Source of the DNA: Nocardioides sp. S-1144
GTDB taxonomy: Bacteria > Actinomycetota > Actinomycetes > Propionibacteriales > Nocardioidaceae
Direction: 5' to 3'
Assembly: GCF_005954645.2 (NCBI RefSeq)
Contig: NZ_CP040695.2
Location: 744,001-808,000, forward strand
Length of the DNA: 64,000 nucleotides
Below the pieces are notes generated by a model. That model was not told the origin of the DNA, made no database searches, and saw nothing but the letters and a program-made list of their open reading frames with translations. Position numbers and translations under genes: made by a program. Within the stretch, counting starts at the first letter, position 1; each line of letters begins with the position of its first letter. This document shows positions 16,145 through 27,061 of the stretch, in pieces.

Positions 16145-16174
16145 TGTGACGTGCGCGACTCGGAGTGGCAGTAT
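16145..16174 (+). promoter_or_regulatory. Candidate nuo operon promoter
   Basis: TGTGAC (16145-16150) and CAGTAT (16169-16174) with an 18-base spacer. This places the transcription start near 16181, just before the Rex-like site and ~80 bases before nuoA. Weak match to consensus; inferred from position. Confidence 0.35.
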
Positions 16175-16189
16175 GAGCGCGATCGCTCC

Positions 16190-16207
16190 TCGTGATTCAG
16201 TTCACAA
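16190..16207. promoter_or_regulatory. Rex-like redox operator upstream of nuoA
   Basis: TCGTGATTCAGTTCACAA matches the Rex consensus TTGTGAA-N4-TTCACAA at 12 of 14 defined positions, with a perfect right half. Rex is the NADH/NAD+-sensing repressor known to control the nuo operon in Streptomyces coelicolor. The site lies between the candidate start of transcription and nuoA, where a repressor would block elongation. Confidence 0.45.
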
Positions 16208-16263
16208 AGTCACAAGTGACACCGCAGCGCGAGGAACCTTGTCGTCGTGGAAGGGAAGGCCGG

Positions 16264-16626
16264 ATGGACTTCTACACACCCGTCCTGGTCCTCGCGGCCC
16301 TCGCCCTGATCTTCGCGGTCGGCTCCATCGTGACCAGCGCGTTCGTCGTGGGCCCCCGCCGCTACAACCGGGCGAAGCTCGACAGCTACGAGTGCGGCAT
16401 CGAGCCCACGCCGCAGGCCGTCGGCGGCGGCCGGTTCCCGGTGAAGTACTACATCATCGCGATGCTCTTCATCGTCTTCGACATCGAGATCATCTTCCTC
16501 TACCCGTGGGCCGTGCACTTCGACGCGATGGCGCTCTTCGGGCTGGTCGAGATGGTCATCTTCATCGCCACCGTCTTCGTCGCCTACGCCTACGTGTGGC
16601 GCCGGGGCGGGCTCGAGTGGGACTGA
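16264..16626 (+). CDS. nuoA: NADH-quinone oxidoreductase subunit A
   Basis: 120-residue membrane subunit of complex I with three helices (about 5-28, 62-82, 88-112). Conserved loop LDSYECGIEP (the Cys-bearing TMH1-2 loop that moves during turnover) and KYYIIAMLFIVFDIEIIFLYPWA split across helix 2 are clear. The ATG at 16264 has GGAAGG upstream; longer in-frame starts run into the promoter region. First gene of an unbroken 14-gene operon on the plus strand. Confidence 0.97.
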   Translation: MDFYTPVLVLAALALIFAVGSIVTSAFVVGPRRYNRAKLDSYECGIEPTPQAVGGGRFPVKYYIIAMLFIVFDIEIIFLYPWAVHFDAMALFGLVEMVIFIATVFVAYAYVWRRGGLEWD

Positions 16627-16634
16627 GGACCGAG

Positions 16635-16691
16635 ATGGCGACGAGCACGGCACCGGCACCGCTAACGGCAATGGCATCGGGAAGGCACTGA
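16635..16691 (+). CDS. Possible 18-residue mini-ORF between nuoA and nuoB
   Basis: [18 protein letters not shown], with GAGGA six bases before its ATG, fills the 69-bp nuoA-nuoB gap and stops five bases before the nuoB start. It may couple translation of nuoB or be chance. No homologue is recognised. Confidence 0.25.
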   Translation: MATSTAPAPLTAMASGRH

Positions 16692-16695
16692 CACC

Positions 16696-17249
<554 letters not shown>

Positions 17250-17250
<1 letters not shown>

Positions 17251-17972
17251 TGGCCGCCGAGGACAGGACCACCGGTCCCGACCAGTCGTCGGCCGGCGAG
17301 GGCAAGACCCCGGCGACGACCGGGCACGAGGGCGACGAGGTCCGCGCGGTCGGCCAGCGCACCGGCATGTTCGGCGTCCGCGGCACCGGCGACACCAGCG
17401 GGTACGGCGGCCTGGTGGCCCCGATCGTGTTCCCGGGCGCCACGCAGCGGCCCTTCGGCGGCTGGTTCGACGAGGTCGCCGACGCGCTCGAGTCGACCAC
17501 GAGCCTGGGCCGCGTCGTGGTCCACCGCGGCGAGATCACCTTCCACGTCCGTCGCGAGGAGCTCCTCGCGACCGCGCAGCACCTGCGCGACGACCCGCGG
17601 CTGCGCTTCGAGTTCTGCGCCGGCGTCAGCGGGGTGCACTACCCCGACGACACCGGTGCCGAGCTGCACGCGGTCTACCACCTGCTGTCGATGTCGTTCA
17701 ACCGCCGGATCCGGCTCGAGGTCAGCGTCCCCGACAGCGACCCGCACATCCCCTCGATCGTGGCCGTCTACCCGACCAACGACTGGCACGAGCGCGAGAC
17801 CTGGGACATGTTCGGCATCGTCTTCGACGGCCACCCCGCGCTCACCCGGATCCTCATGCCCGACGACTGGCCGGGCCACCCCCAGCGCAAGGACTACCCC
17901 CTCGGCGGCATCCCCGTCGAGTACAAGGGCGGCACGATCCCGCCGCCCGACCAGCGGAGGTCGTACAGCTAA
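17250..17972 (+). CDS. nuoC: NADH-quinone oxidoreductase subunit C
   Basis: 240 residues, 30 kDa-type subunit of the peripheral arm. The first ~55 residues are a hydrophilic Gly/Thr/Asp-rich extension of the sort seen in actinobacteria. The conserved core includes DVTN-equivalent features and the signature [18 protein letters not shown] followed by [20 protein letters not shown]. No cofactors. Start ATG overlaps the nuoB stop; the TAA stop overlaps the nuoD start by one base (TAATG). Confidence 0.96.
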
Positions 17973-19318
17973 TGACTACTCAGGACGACATCTACGCCGG
18001 CTCCTCGGAGACGACGGAGGGCAAGGTCTTCACGGTCAGCGGCCGTGACTGGGACGACATCGTGGCCGGGCTGGCCGACAACGAGGGCGTCGAGGAGCGC
18101 GTCGTGGTCAACATGGGCCCGCAGCACCCCTCGACCCACGGCGTGCTGCGGCTGATCCTCGAGATCGACGGCGAGACGGTCACCGAGGCCCGCTGCGGCA
18201 TCGGCTACCTGCACACCGGCATCGAGAAGAACATGGAGTTCCGCTCCTGGGTGCAGGGCACCACCTTCTGCACCCGGATGGACTACCTCTCCCCGTTCTA
18301 CAACGAGGCGACCTACTGCCTGGGCGTGGAGCGGCTGCTCGACATCGAGGACCAGATCCCCGAGAAGGCCAGCGTCATGCGGGTGCTGATGATGGAGCTG
18401 AACCGGCTCTCCTCGCACCTGGTCTGCATCGCCACCGGCGGCATGGAGATCGGCGCGCTGACGGTGATGACCATCGGGTTCCGCGAGCGCGAGCTCGTCC
18501 TCGACCTGTTCGAGCTGATCACCGGCCTGCGGATGAACCACGCCTTCATCCGTCCCGGCGGCGTCGCCCAGGACCTGCCCCCGGGTGCGCTGGAGGAGAT
18601 CCGCGGGTTCATCGCGCTGATGAAGAAGCGCCTGCCCGAGTACGCCGCCCTCTGCAACGCCAACCCCATCTTCAAGGGCCGCCTCGAGGGCGTCGGCCAC
18701 CTCGAGCTCGACGGCTGCCTGGCCCTCGGCCTCAGCGGCCCGCCGATCCGCGCGGCCGGCTACGCCTGGGACCTGCGCAAGAGCGAGCCGTACTGCGGCT
18801 ACGAGGACTACGAGTTCGACGTCCAGACCTGGGACACCGCCGACGCCTACGGTCGTTTCCGCGTGCGCCTGAACGAGATGTGGGAGTCGCTCAAGATCAT
18901 CGAGCAGGCCGCCGACCGGCTCGCCGGCCTCGAGGGCGCCCCCGTCATGGTCGGCGACAAGAAGATCGCCTGGCCCAGCCAGCTCGCGATCGGCAGCGAC
19001 GGCATGGGCAACTCCCTCGACCACATCCGCCACATCATGGGCGAGTCGATGGAGGCCCTGATCCACCACTTCAAGCTCGTCACCGAGGGCTTCCGGGTGC
19101 CGCCCGGCCAGGCCTACGTGCCGATCGAGTCGCCCCGCGGCGAGCTCGGCGCCCACGTCGTCTCCGACGGCGGGACGCGTCCGTTCCGTGCGCACTTCCG
19201 CGACCCGTCCTTCACCAACCTGCAGGCAACGAGCGTGATGAGCGAGGGGGGCCAGGTCGCCGACGTCATCGTCGCCATCGCCTCCATCGACCCCGTCATG
19301 GGAGGGGTCGACCGCTGA
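17972..19318 (+). CDS. nuoD: NADH-quinone oxidoreductase subunit D
   Basis: 448 residues, 49 kDa-type subunit lining the quinone site, related to [NiFe] hydrogenase large subunits without the metal cysteines. Clear motifs: [20 protein letters not shown] with the quinone-binding [20 protein letters not shown], and the C-terminal DPVMGGVDR. The first ~40 residues are a variable N-terminal extension. The stop overlaps a 23-codon mini-ORF rather than nuoE itself, making the 67-bp gap before nuoE one of only two real gaps in the operon's first half. Confidence 0.97.
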   Translation: MTTQDDIYAGSSETTEGKVFTVSGRDWDDIVAGLADNEGVEERVVVNMGPQHPSTHGVLRLILEIDGETVTEARCGIGYLHTGIEKNMEFRSWVQGTTFCTRMDYLSPFYNEATYCLGVERLLDIEDQIPEKASVMRVLMMELNRLSSHLVCIATGGMEIGALTVMTIGFRERELVLDLFELITGLRMNHAFIRPGGVAQDLPPGALEEIRGFIALMKKRLPEYAALCNANPIFKGRLEGVGHLELDGCLALGLSGPPIRAAGYAWDLRKSEPYCGYEDYEFDVQTWDTADAYGRFRVRLNEMWESLKIIEQAADRLAGLEGAPVMVGDKKIAWPSQLAIGSDGMGNSLDHIRHIMGESMEALIHHFKLVTEGFRVPPGQAYVPIESPRGELGAHVVSDGGTRPFRAHFRDPSFTNLQATSVMSEGGQVADVIVAIASIDPVMGGVDR

Positions 19319-19389
19319 TGGCCACCTCCCCTCCCTCCCGCCCGCGCTGCGCCCCCGCGTCGAACAACCCCGAGGTAGCCCCGCGATGA
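19318..19389 (+). CDS. Possible 23-residue mini-ORF bridging nuoD and nuoE
   Basis: The ATG overlaps the nuoD stop (TGATG) and its TGA overlaps the nuoE ATG (ATGA), so ribosomes could pass nuoD to nuoE without a gap. The peptide starts [10 protein letters not shown] and ends NNPEVAPR. nuoE also has its own GAGGT site, so the mini-ORF might be chance. Confidence 0.3.
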   Translation: MATSPPSRPRCAPASNNPEVAPR

Positions 19390-20207
19390 CGATCGAGCAG
19401 ACGACGTACGGCGAGCTCGAGGCGATCGCCGCGCGCTACCCCGAGAAGCGCTCGGGCCTGCTGCCGATGCTGCACCTGGTGCAGTCGGCCGAGGGCCGGA
19501 TCACGCCCGAGGGCATCGAGGTCTGCGCCGAGATCCTCGGGATCTCCGCGGCCGAGGTCAGCGGCGTGGCGACGTTCTACACGATGTACAAGCGTCGTCC
19601 CGTGGGCGACTACCACGTCGGGGTGTGCACCAACACGCTGTGCGCGGTGATGGGCGGCGACGAGATCTTCGCCCGGCTCAAGGACCACCTCGACGTCGGC
19701 AACGACGAGACCACCGACGACGGCAAGATCACCCTCGAGCACGTCGAGTGCAACGCGGCCTGCGACTACGCCCCGGTGATGATGGTCAACTGGGAGTTCA
19801 TGGACAACATGACCCCGCAGAAGGCCACCGACCTGGTCGACGACCTGCGCGCGGGCGCCGAGGTCACCTCCACCCGCGGCCCGCGGCTGTGCACCTGGCG
19901 CGAGGCCGAGCGGGTGCTGGCCGGGTTCCCCGACGGCCGCGCCGACGAGGGCCCCTCGGCCGGACCGGCCTCGCTGGTCGGCCTGGGCATCGCCCGCGAC
20001 CGCGGCTGGAGCGCGCCGGAGTCCGAGGAGTCGGAGCGGCAGCTCGCCGGCGGTGACGACGCGCCCGCCGTGCCGTCGGAGCCGGCGGAGAAGGAGCAGG
20101 CGGCCGCCGAGGCCGGCGACCAGGGCGACACGGTCGACGAGGCCGCGACCGTCGAGGAGCAGAGCCCGACCGACGAGACGGCAGCCGAGAAGAAGGAGGC
20201 CGACTGA
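19386..20207 (+). CDS. nuoE: NADH-quinone oxidoreductase subunit E
   Basis: 273 residues, 24 kDa-type subunit holding [2Fe-2S] cluster N1a: ligands C81 and C86 (VCTNTLCAVMGG) and C122 and C126 (ECNAACDYAP). The thioredoxin-like core ends near residue 165. About 100 residues of acidic, Ala/Glu/Thr-rich sequence follow, with a long disordered tail ending EKKEAD. This makes it longer than E. coli NuoE (166 residues), as is common in actinobacteria. Ends one base before the nuoF ATG. Confidence 0.95.
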   Translation: MTIEQTTYGELEAIAARYPEKRSGLLPMLHLVQSAEGRITPEGIEVCAEILGISAAEVSGVATFYTMYKRRPVGDYHVGVCTNTLCAVMGGDEIFARLKDHLDVGNDETTDDGKITLEHVECNAACDYAPVMMVNWEFMDNMTPQKATDLVDDLRAGAEVTSTRGPRLCTWREAERVLAGFPDGRADEGPSAGPASLVGLGIARDRGWSAPESEESERQLAGGDDAPAVPSEPAEKEQAAAEAGDQGDTVDEAATVEEQSPTDETAAEKKEAD

Positions 20208-20208
20208 C

Positions 20209-21528
20209 ATGGCCATCGACACCCTCACCCCCGTCCTCACCGACGACTGGGACGCCGAGCGCAGCTGGACGCTGGCGACCTACGAGTCGCGGGGCGGCTA
20301 CGGCGCGCTGCGCAAGGCGCTCGCGATGCCGCAGGACGACATCATCACCGCCGTCAAGGACTCCGGCCTGCGCGGACGCGGCGGCGCCGGCTTCCCGACC
20401 GGCATGAAGTGGTCCTTCATCCCGCAGGACAACCCGAAGCCGAAGTACCTCGTCGTCAACGCCGACGAGTCGGAGCCGGGCACCTGCAAGGACATCCCGC
20501 TCATGATGGCCACGCCCCACACGCTGGTCGAGGGCGTCATCATCAGCTCCTTCGCCATCCGCGCCAACCACGCCTTCATCTACATCCGCGGCGAGGTCCT
20601 GCACGTGATCCGCCGGGTCCAGGCCGCGGTCGCCGAGGCCTACGCCGCCGGCCACCTCGGCAAGGACATCCACGGCAGCGGCTACGACCTCGACATCGTC
20701 GTCCACGCCGGCGCCGGCGCCTACATCTGCGGCGAGGAGACCGCCCTCCTCGAGGGCCTCGAGGGCCGTCGCGGCCAGCCCCGCCTGCGCCCGCCGTTCC
20801 CGGCCGTCGCCGGTCTCTACGCCAGCCCGACGGTCATCAACAACGTCGAGTCGATCGCCTCGGTGCCCAGCATCATCGGCAACGGCCCGGCCTGGTTCGC
20901 CTCGATGGGCACCGAGAAGTCGAAGGGCTTCGGCATCTTCTCCCTCTCGGGCCACGTCACGAACCCCGGTCAGTACGAGGCGCCGCTCGGCATCACCCTG
21001 CGCGAGCTGATCGAGCTCGCCGGCGGCATCCGCGAGGGCCACCAGCTGAAGTTCTGGACGCCGGGTGGCTCGAGCACCCCGCTCCTGACCGACCAGCACC
21101 TCGACCTGCCCCTCGACTTCGAGGGCATGGCCGGGGCCGGCACCATGCTGGGCACCCGGGCACTGCAGCTCTTCGACGAGACCACGTGCGTCGTGCGGGC
21201 CGTGCTGCGCTGGACCGAGTTCTACAAGCACGAGTCGTGCGGCAAGTGCACCCCGTGCCGCGAGGGCACGTGGTGGCTGGTGCAGACGCTGGCCGCGCTC
21301 GAGCGGGGCGAGGGCAGCGAGAGCGACCTCGACCTCCTGCTCGACCAGTGCGAGAACATCCTCGGCCGCTCGTTCTGCGCGCTCGGCGACGGCGCCACCA
21401 GCCCGATCTCGAGCTCGATCAAGTTCTTCCGCGACGAGTACCTCGCCCACCTCACCCACGGCGGCTGCCCGTTCGACGCCGCCGCCTCCACCGTGTGGGC
21501 CGGATCCCTGACGGGAGCAGAAGCATGA
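20209..21528 (+). CDS. nuoF: NADH-quinone oxidoreductase subunit F
   Basis: 439 residues, 51 kDa-type subunit where NADH is oxidised. FMN/NADH motifs [16 protein letters not shown] and [17 protein letters not shown] are intact. The [4Fe-4S] N3 ligands are in [13 protein letters not shown] plus a later Cys in [10 protein letters not shown]. The ATG at 20209 lies one base after the nuoE stop, with AGAAGGAGG upstream as ribosome binding site. Ends with an ATGA overlap into nuoG. Confidence 0.97.
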   Translation: MAIDTLTPVLTDDWDAERSWTLATYESRGGYGALRKALAMPQDDIITAVKDSGLRGRGGAGFPTGMKWSFIPQDNPKPKYLVVNADESEPGTCKDIPLMMATPHTLVEGVIISSFAIRANHAFIYIRGEVLHVIRRVQAAVAEAYAAGHLGKDIHGSGYDLDIVVHAGAGAYICGEETALLEGLEGRRGQPRLRPPFPAVAGLYASPTVINNVESIASVPSIIGNGPAWFASMGTEKSKGFGIFSLSGHVTNPGQYEAPLGITLRELIELAGGIREGHQLKFWTPGGSSTPLLTDQHLDLPLDFEGMAGAGTMLGTRALQLFDETTCVVRAVLRWTEFYKHESCGKCTPCREGTWWLVQTLAALERGEGSESDLDLLLDQCENILGRSFCALGDGATSPISSSIKFFRDEYLAHLTHGGCPFDAAASTVWAGSLTGAEA

Positions 21529-23981
21529 CCACCACCCCCGAGAAGTCCGCGGGAGCCGCACCGCAGCAGGCCGACCTGGTGTCGGTCACGATCGACGGCA
21601 TCCAGGTCGACGTGCCCAAGGACACCCTCGTCATCCGCGCCGCCGAGCAGGTCGGCGTCCAGATCCCGCGGTTCTGCGACCACCCACTCCTCGCGCCGGT
21701 CGGCGCGTGCCGCCAGTGCCTCGTCGAGGTCCCCGACGCCGGCAACGGCCGCGGGTTCCCAAAGCCCCAGGCCGCGTGCACGCTGCCGGTGGCCCCCGGG
21801 ATGGTCGTGAGCACGCAGATCACCAGCGAGGTGGCCGACAAGGCGCAGCAGGGCGTCATGGAGTTCCTGCTCATCAACCACCCGCTCGACTGCCCGGTCT
21901 GCGACAAGGGCGGCGAGTGCCCCCTGCAGAACCAGGCGATGAGCAACGGCCAGGGGGAGTCGCGCTTCGTCGCGTCGGGCTCCGGCGGGGTCAAGCGGAC
22001 CTTCCCGAAGCCGATCAACCTCTCGCCCCAGGTGCTGCTCGACCGGGAGCGCTGCATCGTGTGCCAGCGCTGCACCCGCTTCGCCGAGGAGATCCCCGGC
22101 GACCCGTTCATCGCGCTGGTCGAGCGCGGCGCCATGCAGCAGATCGGCATCGCCGAGAACGCCCCGTTCCTGTCCTACTTCGCCGGCAACACGATCCAGA
22201 TCTGCCCCGTCGGGGCGCTGACGTCGGAGTCCTACCGGTTCCGCTCGCGCCCCTTCGACCTCGTCTCCAGCCCCTCGGTCGCCGAGCACGACGCGTGCGG
22301 CTCCGCGATCCGCGTCGACCACCGCCGCGGCAAGGTGGTGCGCCGCCTCGCCGGCAACGACCCCGAGGTCAACGAGGAGTGGATCACCGACAAGGACCGC
22401 TTCGCCTTCTCCTACGCCGCCCAGGACGACCGGCTCACGTACCCGCAGGTCCGCGACACCGACGGGTCGCTGCGCCCGGCGTCCTGGCCCGAGGCCTTCG
22501 CGGTCGCGGCCCGGGGCCTGGCGGCGGCGCGCCAGCAGGGCGGCGTCGGTGTGCTGACCGGTGGCCGGCTCACCGGCGAGGACGCCTACGCCTACAGCAA
22601 GTTCGCCCGCGTCTCGCTCGGCACGAACGACATCGACTTCCGGGCCCGGCCGCACTCGGCCGAGGAGGCCTCGTTCCTGGCCGCGCACGTCGTCGCGACC
22701 GGACCCGAGGGCGGCGCGGTCACCTTCGGCGACCTCGAGACCGCCTCGACCGTCGTCCTGGTGGGTCTCGAGCCCGAGGACGAGGCCGGCGCCGTCTTCC
22801 TGCGCCTGCGCAAGGCGGCGCTGCACCACCGCACCCGCGTGCTCGCCGTCGCGCCGTTCACCACGCGTGGCCTGAGCAAGATGAACGGCACCCTGCTGCC
22901 GACCGCGCCCGGCGACGAGCCGGCCACGCTGGCCTCGCTGCTCGGGCACGCCGACCACGGCGTCGACAGCACCGCGGTGATCCTGGTGGGCGAGCGGCTC
23001 GCGACCGTCCCGGGGGGTCTCAGCGCCGCCGCCGACCTGGCCGCCAAGAGCGGTGCCCGCCTCGCCTGGGTGCCGCGCCGCGCCGGCGACCGCGGCGCCG
23101 TCGAGGCCGGCTGCCTGCCGAACCTGCTGCCCGGTGGCCGACCCGTCGCCGACGCCGCCGCCCGCGTCGACGCCGCCACCGCCTGGGGCGTCGACTCGCT
23201 GCCCGAGGCGCCCGGCCGCGACGGCGACGCGATCGTCGCGGCGCTGCTCGCCGGCGACCTCGGGGGCGTGGTCGTCGCCGGTGTGGAGCCGGCCGACACC
23301 ACCGACCCGGCCGCCACCACCGCCGCCCTCGCCGGGGCCTCGTTCGTCGTGGCCCTGGGGCTGCGGGCCAACGACGTCACCCGCGCCGCCGACGTCGTCC
23401 TGCCGGTCGCCCCGGTGACCGACAAGGCCGGCACCTTCGTCAACTGGGAGGGCCGGGTCCGCGGGTTCGACGCCGTCCTGTCCAACCCGGCCTCGCTGCC
23501 CGACCTCCGCGTCCTCGCCGGCATCGCCGAGGAGCTCGCCGCGCTGGGCCACGGCGCCCCGCTCGGCTTCCGCACCGTCGAGGAGGTCTGGTCGGAGATG
23601 GCGCAGATCGGCCCCTGGGACGGCGCCCGCGCCGCCCTCGAGCCGGTCGCCCCGGCGACGTCCGGTGGCCGGGACGCCCACGGCCTGGTCCTGTCGAGCT
23701 GGAAGCTGATGCTCGACCACGGCTCCATGCAGGACGGCGACAAGCACCTGGCCGCCACCGCGCGCCCGCCCGTGGCCCGTGTCGGCCGCGCCGTCCACGA
23801 TGCCTGTGGCCCCACCATCACCGTCACCGGTGACCGTGGCTCGGTCACCCTGCCGGCCGAGGTCGCCGCCGACGTCGTCGACGGCGTCGTCTGGCTCCCC
23901 GCCAGCTCCACCGGTCGTGGCCTGCTCGCAGACCTGGCCTCGCCCGGCACCCGCGTCACCGTCACCGGAGGCACCGCATGA
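21525..23981 (+). CDS. nuoG: NADH-quinone oxidoreductase subunit G
   Basis: 818 residues, the largest peripheral subunit. The N-terminal ferredoxin-like domain has [2Fe-2S] ligands in [16 protein letters not shown] and a later Cys; then the His/Cys motif [17 protein letters not shown] (N5); then [13 protein letters not shown] and QICPVGALT (N4). The rest (~600 residues) is a molybdopterin-oxidoreductase-like domain lacking a cofactor, followed by a short C-terminal cap. The first ~20 residues are hydrophilic. Overlaps nuoF and nuoH by four bases each. Confidence 0.96.
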   Translation: MTTTPEKSAGAAPQQADLVSVTIDGIQVDVPKDTLVIRAAEQVGVQIPRFCDHPLLAPVGACRQCLVEVPDAGNGRGFPKPQAACTLPVAPGMVVSTQITSEVADKAQQGVMEFLLINHPLDCPVCDKGGECPLQNQAMSNGQGESRFVASGSGGVKRTFPKPINLSPQVLLDRERCIVCQRCTRFAEEIPGDPFIALVERGAMQQIGIAENAPFLSYFAGNTIQICPVGALTSESYRFRSRPFDLVSSPSVAEHDACGSAIRVDHRRGKVVRRLAGNDPEVNEEWITDKDRFAFSYAAQDDRLTYPQVRDTDGSLRPASWPEAFAVAARGLAAARQQGGVGVLTGGRLTGEDAYAYSKFARVSLGTNDIDFRARPHSAEEASFLAAHVVATGPEGGAVTFGDLETASTVVLVGLEPEDEAGAVFLRLRKAALHHRTRVLAVAPFTTRGLSKMNGTLLPTAPGDEPATLASLLGHADHGVDSTAVILVGERLATVPGGLSAAADLAAKSGARLAWVPRRAGDRGAVEAGCLPNLLPGGRPVADAAARVDAATAWGVDSLPEAPGRDGDAIVAALLAGDLGGVVVAGVEPADTTDPAATTAALAGASFVVALGLRANDVTRAADVVLPVAPVTDKAGTFVNWEGRVRGFDAVLSNPASLPDLRVLAGIAEELAALGHGAPLGFRTVEEVWSEMAQIGPWDGARAALEPVAPATSGGRDAHGLVLSSWKLMLDHGSMQDGDKHLAATARPPVARVGRAVHDACGPTITVTGDRGSVTLPAEVAADVVDGVVWLPASSTGRGLLADLASPGTRVTVTGGTA

Positions 23982-25321
23982 GCGGCCTGACCAGCATGAT
24001 CGGCTCCGTCACCGGCAGCCTCCCGCTCGTCGTCGACGAGGGCCTGCAGGCCTTCGGCCGCGACACGTGGTGGGTGATCCTGCTCAAGGTCGTCCTGATC
24101 TTCGTCGTCCTGGTGCTGCTCACCCTCTTCAACATCTGGCTCGAGCGCCGCGTGGTGGCCCGGATGCAGCACCGCATCGGCCCCAACGTGCACGGCCCCT
24201 TCGGCCTCCTGCAGTCGCTCGCCGACGGCGTGAAGCTGATGTTCAAGGAGGACATCCTCCCGACCGCCGCCGACAAGGTCGTCTTCGTCCTGGCGCCGAT
24301 CCTGGCCGTCGTCCCGGCCTTCGTGACCTTCAGCGTCATCCCGTTCGGCCCCGAGGTGAACTTCTTCGGCCAGCAGACCCCGCTGCAGCTCACCGACATG
24401 CCGGTCGCGGTGCTCTTCGTGATGGCCATCGCCTCGATCGGCATCTACGGCATCGTGCTCGGCGGCTGGTCCAGCGGCTCGACCTACTCGCTGCTCGGCG
24501 GCCTGCGATCGAGCGCCCAGATGATCTCCTACGAGGTCGCGATGGGCCTCGCGCTCGTCGCGGTGTTCCTCTACGCCGGCTCCATGTCGACCTCGGAGAT
24601 CGTCGCCGCCCAGGACGACCTCTGGTTCGGGCTGATCCTGGTCCCGTCGTTCGTCATCTACACGATCTCGATGGTCGGCGAGACCAACCGGGCGCCGTTC
24701 GACCTCCCCGAGGCCGAGGGCGAGCTGGTCGGCGGGTTCCACACCGAGTACTCCTCGATCAAGTTCGCGCTGTTCTTCCTCGCCGAGTACATCAACATGG
24801 CGACGGTCTCGGCGCTCGCGACGACGCTCTTCCTCGGCGGCTGGCACGCGCCGTTCTGGATCGACGAGCTCTACGCCGGCTTCAACGAGGGCTACTGGCC
24901 CGTGCTGTGGTTCTTCGGCAAGATGTTCGTCTTCATCTTCATGTTCATCTGGCTGCGCGGCTCGCTGCCCCGGATGCGCTACGACCAGTTCATGGCACTC
25001 GGCTGGAAGATCCTCATCCCCGGTGCCCTGGCCTGGATCGTGGCCGTCGCGACGCTCCGCGTCGCCAGGCTCGAGGGGTGGCTCAGCAGCGACCGGCTGC
25101 CGATCATCCTCGGCATCGCCCTCGTCGGGCTCCTCGCGCTGTTCTTCATCGGCGGCCGCGACGACGAGGACGTCACCGTGGCCGAGCCCGACGACAAGAC
25201 CGTCGTCGGCGGCTTCCCGACCCCGCCCATGCCGGTCGGGGGCGCCGTCCGTGGCGCCGCCGCCCCGCTCGTCTTCGACAGCCCCGCCCGGTCCAGCACC
25301 GTGGCGGGGGAGGAGGTCTGA
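23978..25321 (+). CDS. nuoH: NADH-quinone oxidoreductase subunit H
   Basis: 447 residues, eight or nine helices. It bridges the quinone chamber and the first proton path. Conserved signature stretches: [50 protein letters not shown] and [18 protein letters not shown]. The C-terminal ~80 residues after the last helix are charged and Pro-rich, an actinobacterial extension. The TGA overlaps the nuoI ATG by one base. Confidence 0.97.
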   Translation: MSGLTSMIGSVTGSLPLVVDEGLQAFGRDTWWVILLKVVLIFVVLVLLTLFNIWLERRVVARMQHRIGPNVHGPFGLLQSLADGVKLMFKEDILPTAADKVVFVLAPILAVVPAFVTFSVIPFGPEVNFFGQQTPLQLTDMPVAVLFVMAIASIGIYGIVLGGWSSGSTYSLLGGLRSSAQMISYEVAMGLALVAVFLYAGSMSTSEIVAAQDDLWFGLILVPSFVIYTISMVGETNRAPFDLPEAEGELVGGFHTEYSSIKFALFFLAEYINMATVSALATTLFLGGWHAPFWIDELYAGFNEGYWPVLWFFGKMFVFIFMFIWLRGSLPRMRYDQFMALGWKILIPGALAWIVAVATLRVARLEGWLSSDRLPIILGIALVGLLALFFIGGRDDEDVTVAEPDDKTVVGGFPTPPMPVGGAVRGAAAPLVFDSPARSSTVAGEEV

Positions 25322-25911
25322 TGACCGACAAGAGCTCGGAATCGAAGTCCTTCAAGGAGCAGTTCATCGACCCGGTCGCCGGGTTCGGGGTCACGTTCCG
25401 CACGATGTTCCGCAAGGTCGTCACGGAGCAGTACCCCTTCGAGAAGCAGCCCACCGCGCCCCGCTTCCACGGCCGTCACCAGCTCAACCGCTGGCCCGAC
25501 GGGCTGGAGAAGTGCATCGGCTGCGAGCTGTGCGCCTGGGCCTGCCCGGCCGACGCGATCTACGTCGAGGGCGCGTCCAACAGCGACGACGTCGCCAACG
25601 GCGGCGAGCGCTTCAGCCCCGGTGAGCGCTACGGCCGCGTCTACCAGATCAACTACCTGCGCTGCATCCTGTGCGGGCTGTGCATCGAGGCCTGCCCGAC
25701 CCGGGCGCTGACGATGACCAACGAGTACGAGCTGGCCGACGACAACCGCACCGACCTGATCTACGAGAAGTCCGACCTGCTGGCGCCGCTGCTGCCCGGC
25801 ATGGAGCAGCCGCCGCACCCGATGGCCGACGGCCTCGACGAGGGCGACTACTACCGGGGGATCTTCGCGGGCAACACCACCCCCGCCGGCACCGCAGGGG
25901 AGCCGAGGTGA
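25321..25911 (+). CDS. nuoI: NADH-quinone oxidoreductase subunit I
   Basis: 196 residues, 8Fe ferredoxin-type subunit holding clusters N6a and N6b. Two canonical motifs are seen: [12 protein letters not shown] and [12 protein letters not shown]. The N-terminal amphipathic region [20 protein letters not shown] probably attaches to the membrane arm. The C-terminal ~40 residues are variable. The coding sequence overlaps the nuoJ GTG by four bases. Confidence 0.97.
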   Translation: MTDKSSESKSFKEQFIDPVAGFGVTFRTMFRKVVTEQYPFEKQPTAPRFHGRHQLNRWPDGLEKCIGCELCAWACPADAIYVEGASNSDDVANGGERFSPGERYGRVYQINYLRCILCGLCIEACPTRALTMTNEYELADDNRTDLIYEKSDLLAPLLPGMEQPPHPMADGLDEGDYYRGIFAGNTTPAGTAGEPR

Positions 25912-26756
25912 TCGCGTTCTGGGTCCTCGCCCCGCTGATGGTGGTCGCCGCGCTCGGGCTGCTGTTCGTGCGCAAGGCCGTGCACGCCGCGCTGCTGCTG
26001 GCCGTGGTGATGATCAGCCTCGCCGTTCTGTACGCCGCCCTCGAGGCGCCGTTCCTCTTCGCGGTGCAGATCATCGTCTACACCGGCGCCATCTTGATGC
26101 TCTTCCTGTTCGTGCTGATGCTCGTCGGCGTCGACTCCTCCGACTCGGTGGTCGAGACGATCAAGGGCCAGCGGGTGCTGGCCACCGTCGCCGGGCTGCT
26201 GCTCGGCTCGATCCTGGTGATCGGCCTGGCGCAGGTCACCCTCGGCTCCGCGATCGGGCTCGGCTCGGCCAACGAGGGCGGCAACGTGCCGGCCCTGGCG
26301 AACCTGATCTTCTCGCGCTACGTCTTCGCCTTCGAGGTGACCAGCTCGCTGCTCATCACCGCCGCGGTCGGCGCGATGGTCCTGGCCCACCGCGAGCGGC
26401 TGACGCCCAAGCCGGGTCAGGCCGAGCTCGCCGCGCAGCGGATGCGCGACTACGCCGACAAGGGCGCCCACCTCGGTCCGCTGCCCGCGCCCGGCGTCTA
26501 CGCGCGCCACAACGCGGTCGACACCCCGGCGCTGCTGCCCGACGGCACCGCCGCGGAGTCGTCGGTCTCGCGCGTGCTCGCGGCCCGCGGCACCGTGCGC
26601 TCGGCGCCGGCGATGGCCGACGACATCGAGGACCTGAAGCGCCAGCTCGGCATCGACCCGACGACCCGTCCGGGCACGTCGGGTCGCTCCGGGGCCACCG
26701 CCTCGAGCGAGGAAGACGTCGCCACCCCGGCGGAGAAGGACGGTCACGATGACTGA
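25908..26756 (+). CDS. nuoJ: NADH-quinone oxidoreductase subunit J
   Basis: 282 residues with five helices in the first ~165 residues; the conserved piece is the helix-3 motif [21 protein letters not shown], including the pi-bulge region. A soluble extension of about 115 residues (residues ~170-282) ends in an acidic tail, much longer than E. coli NuoJ (184). Start GTG overlaps the nuoI stop. The 3' end overlaps nuoK by eight bases. Confidence 0.95.
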   Translation: MIAFWVLAPLMVVAALGLLFVRKAVHAALLLAVVMISLAVLYAALEAPFLFAVQIIVYTGAILMLFLFVLMLVGVDSSDSVVETIKGQRVLATVAGLLLGSILVIGLAQVTLGSAIGLGSANEGGNVPALANLIFSRYVFAFEVTSSLLITAAVGAMVLAHRERLTPKPGQAELAAQRMRDYADKGAHLGPLPAPGVYARHNAVDTPALLPDGTAAESSVSRVLAARGTVRSAPAMADDIEDLKRQLGIDPTTRPGTSGRSGATASSEEDVATPAEKDGHDD

Positions 26757-27042
26757 GTACGTGATCCTCTCGGCGATCCTCTTCACCATCGGCGCGGTCG
26801 GCGTCCTGGTGCGGCGCAACGCCATCGTGGTGTTCATGTGCGTCGAGCTGATGCTCAACGCCTGCAACCTCGCGCTGGTCGCCTTCGCCAAGCAGCACGG
26901 CAACCTCGAGGGGCAGGTGGCCGCCTTCTTCGTGATGGTGGTCGCGGCCGCCGAGGTCGTGGTCGGACTGGCCATCATCATGACCATCTTCCGCACTCGT
27001 CGCTCGGCCTCGGTCGACGACGCGAGCCTGCTGAAGTTCTGA
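26749..27042 (+). CDS. nuoK: NADH-quinone oxidoreductase subunit K
   Basis: 97 residues, three helices. Contains the conserved membrane Glu residues: one in [16 protein letters not shown] and one in [14 protein letters not shown], both needed for proton transfer. Start ATG overlaps nuoJ by eight bases, with AAGGACGG upstream. Followed after 19 bases by nuoL. Confidence 0.97.
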   Translation: MTEYVILSAILFTIGAVGVLVRRNAIVVFMCVELMLNACNLALVAFAKQHGNLEGQVAAFFVMVVAAAEVVVGLAIIMTIFRTRRSASVDDASLLKF

Positions 27043-27061
27043 AAGGTTCGGGCACACGCAG

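Larger units (their letters stand above)
15958..16263. other. 306-bp divergent control region between AIM24 operon and nuoA
   Basis: No gene. It holds TAGGGT (16006-16011, minus) as likely AIM24 -10; a short inverted repeat AACGC (16087-16091) / GCGTT (16098-16102); a possible nuo promoter at 16145-16174; a Rex-like palindrome at 16190-16207; a small inverted repeat GTCAC-AA-GTGAC (16209-16220); and the nuoA ribosome binding site GGAAGG just before 16264. It is visibly richer in A+T than the flanking genes. Confidence 0.6.
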
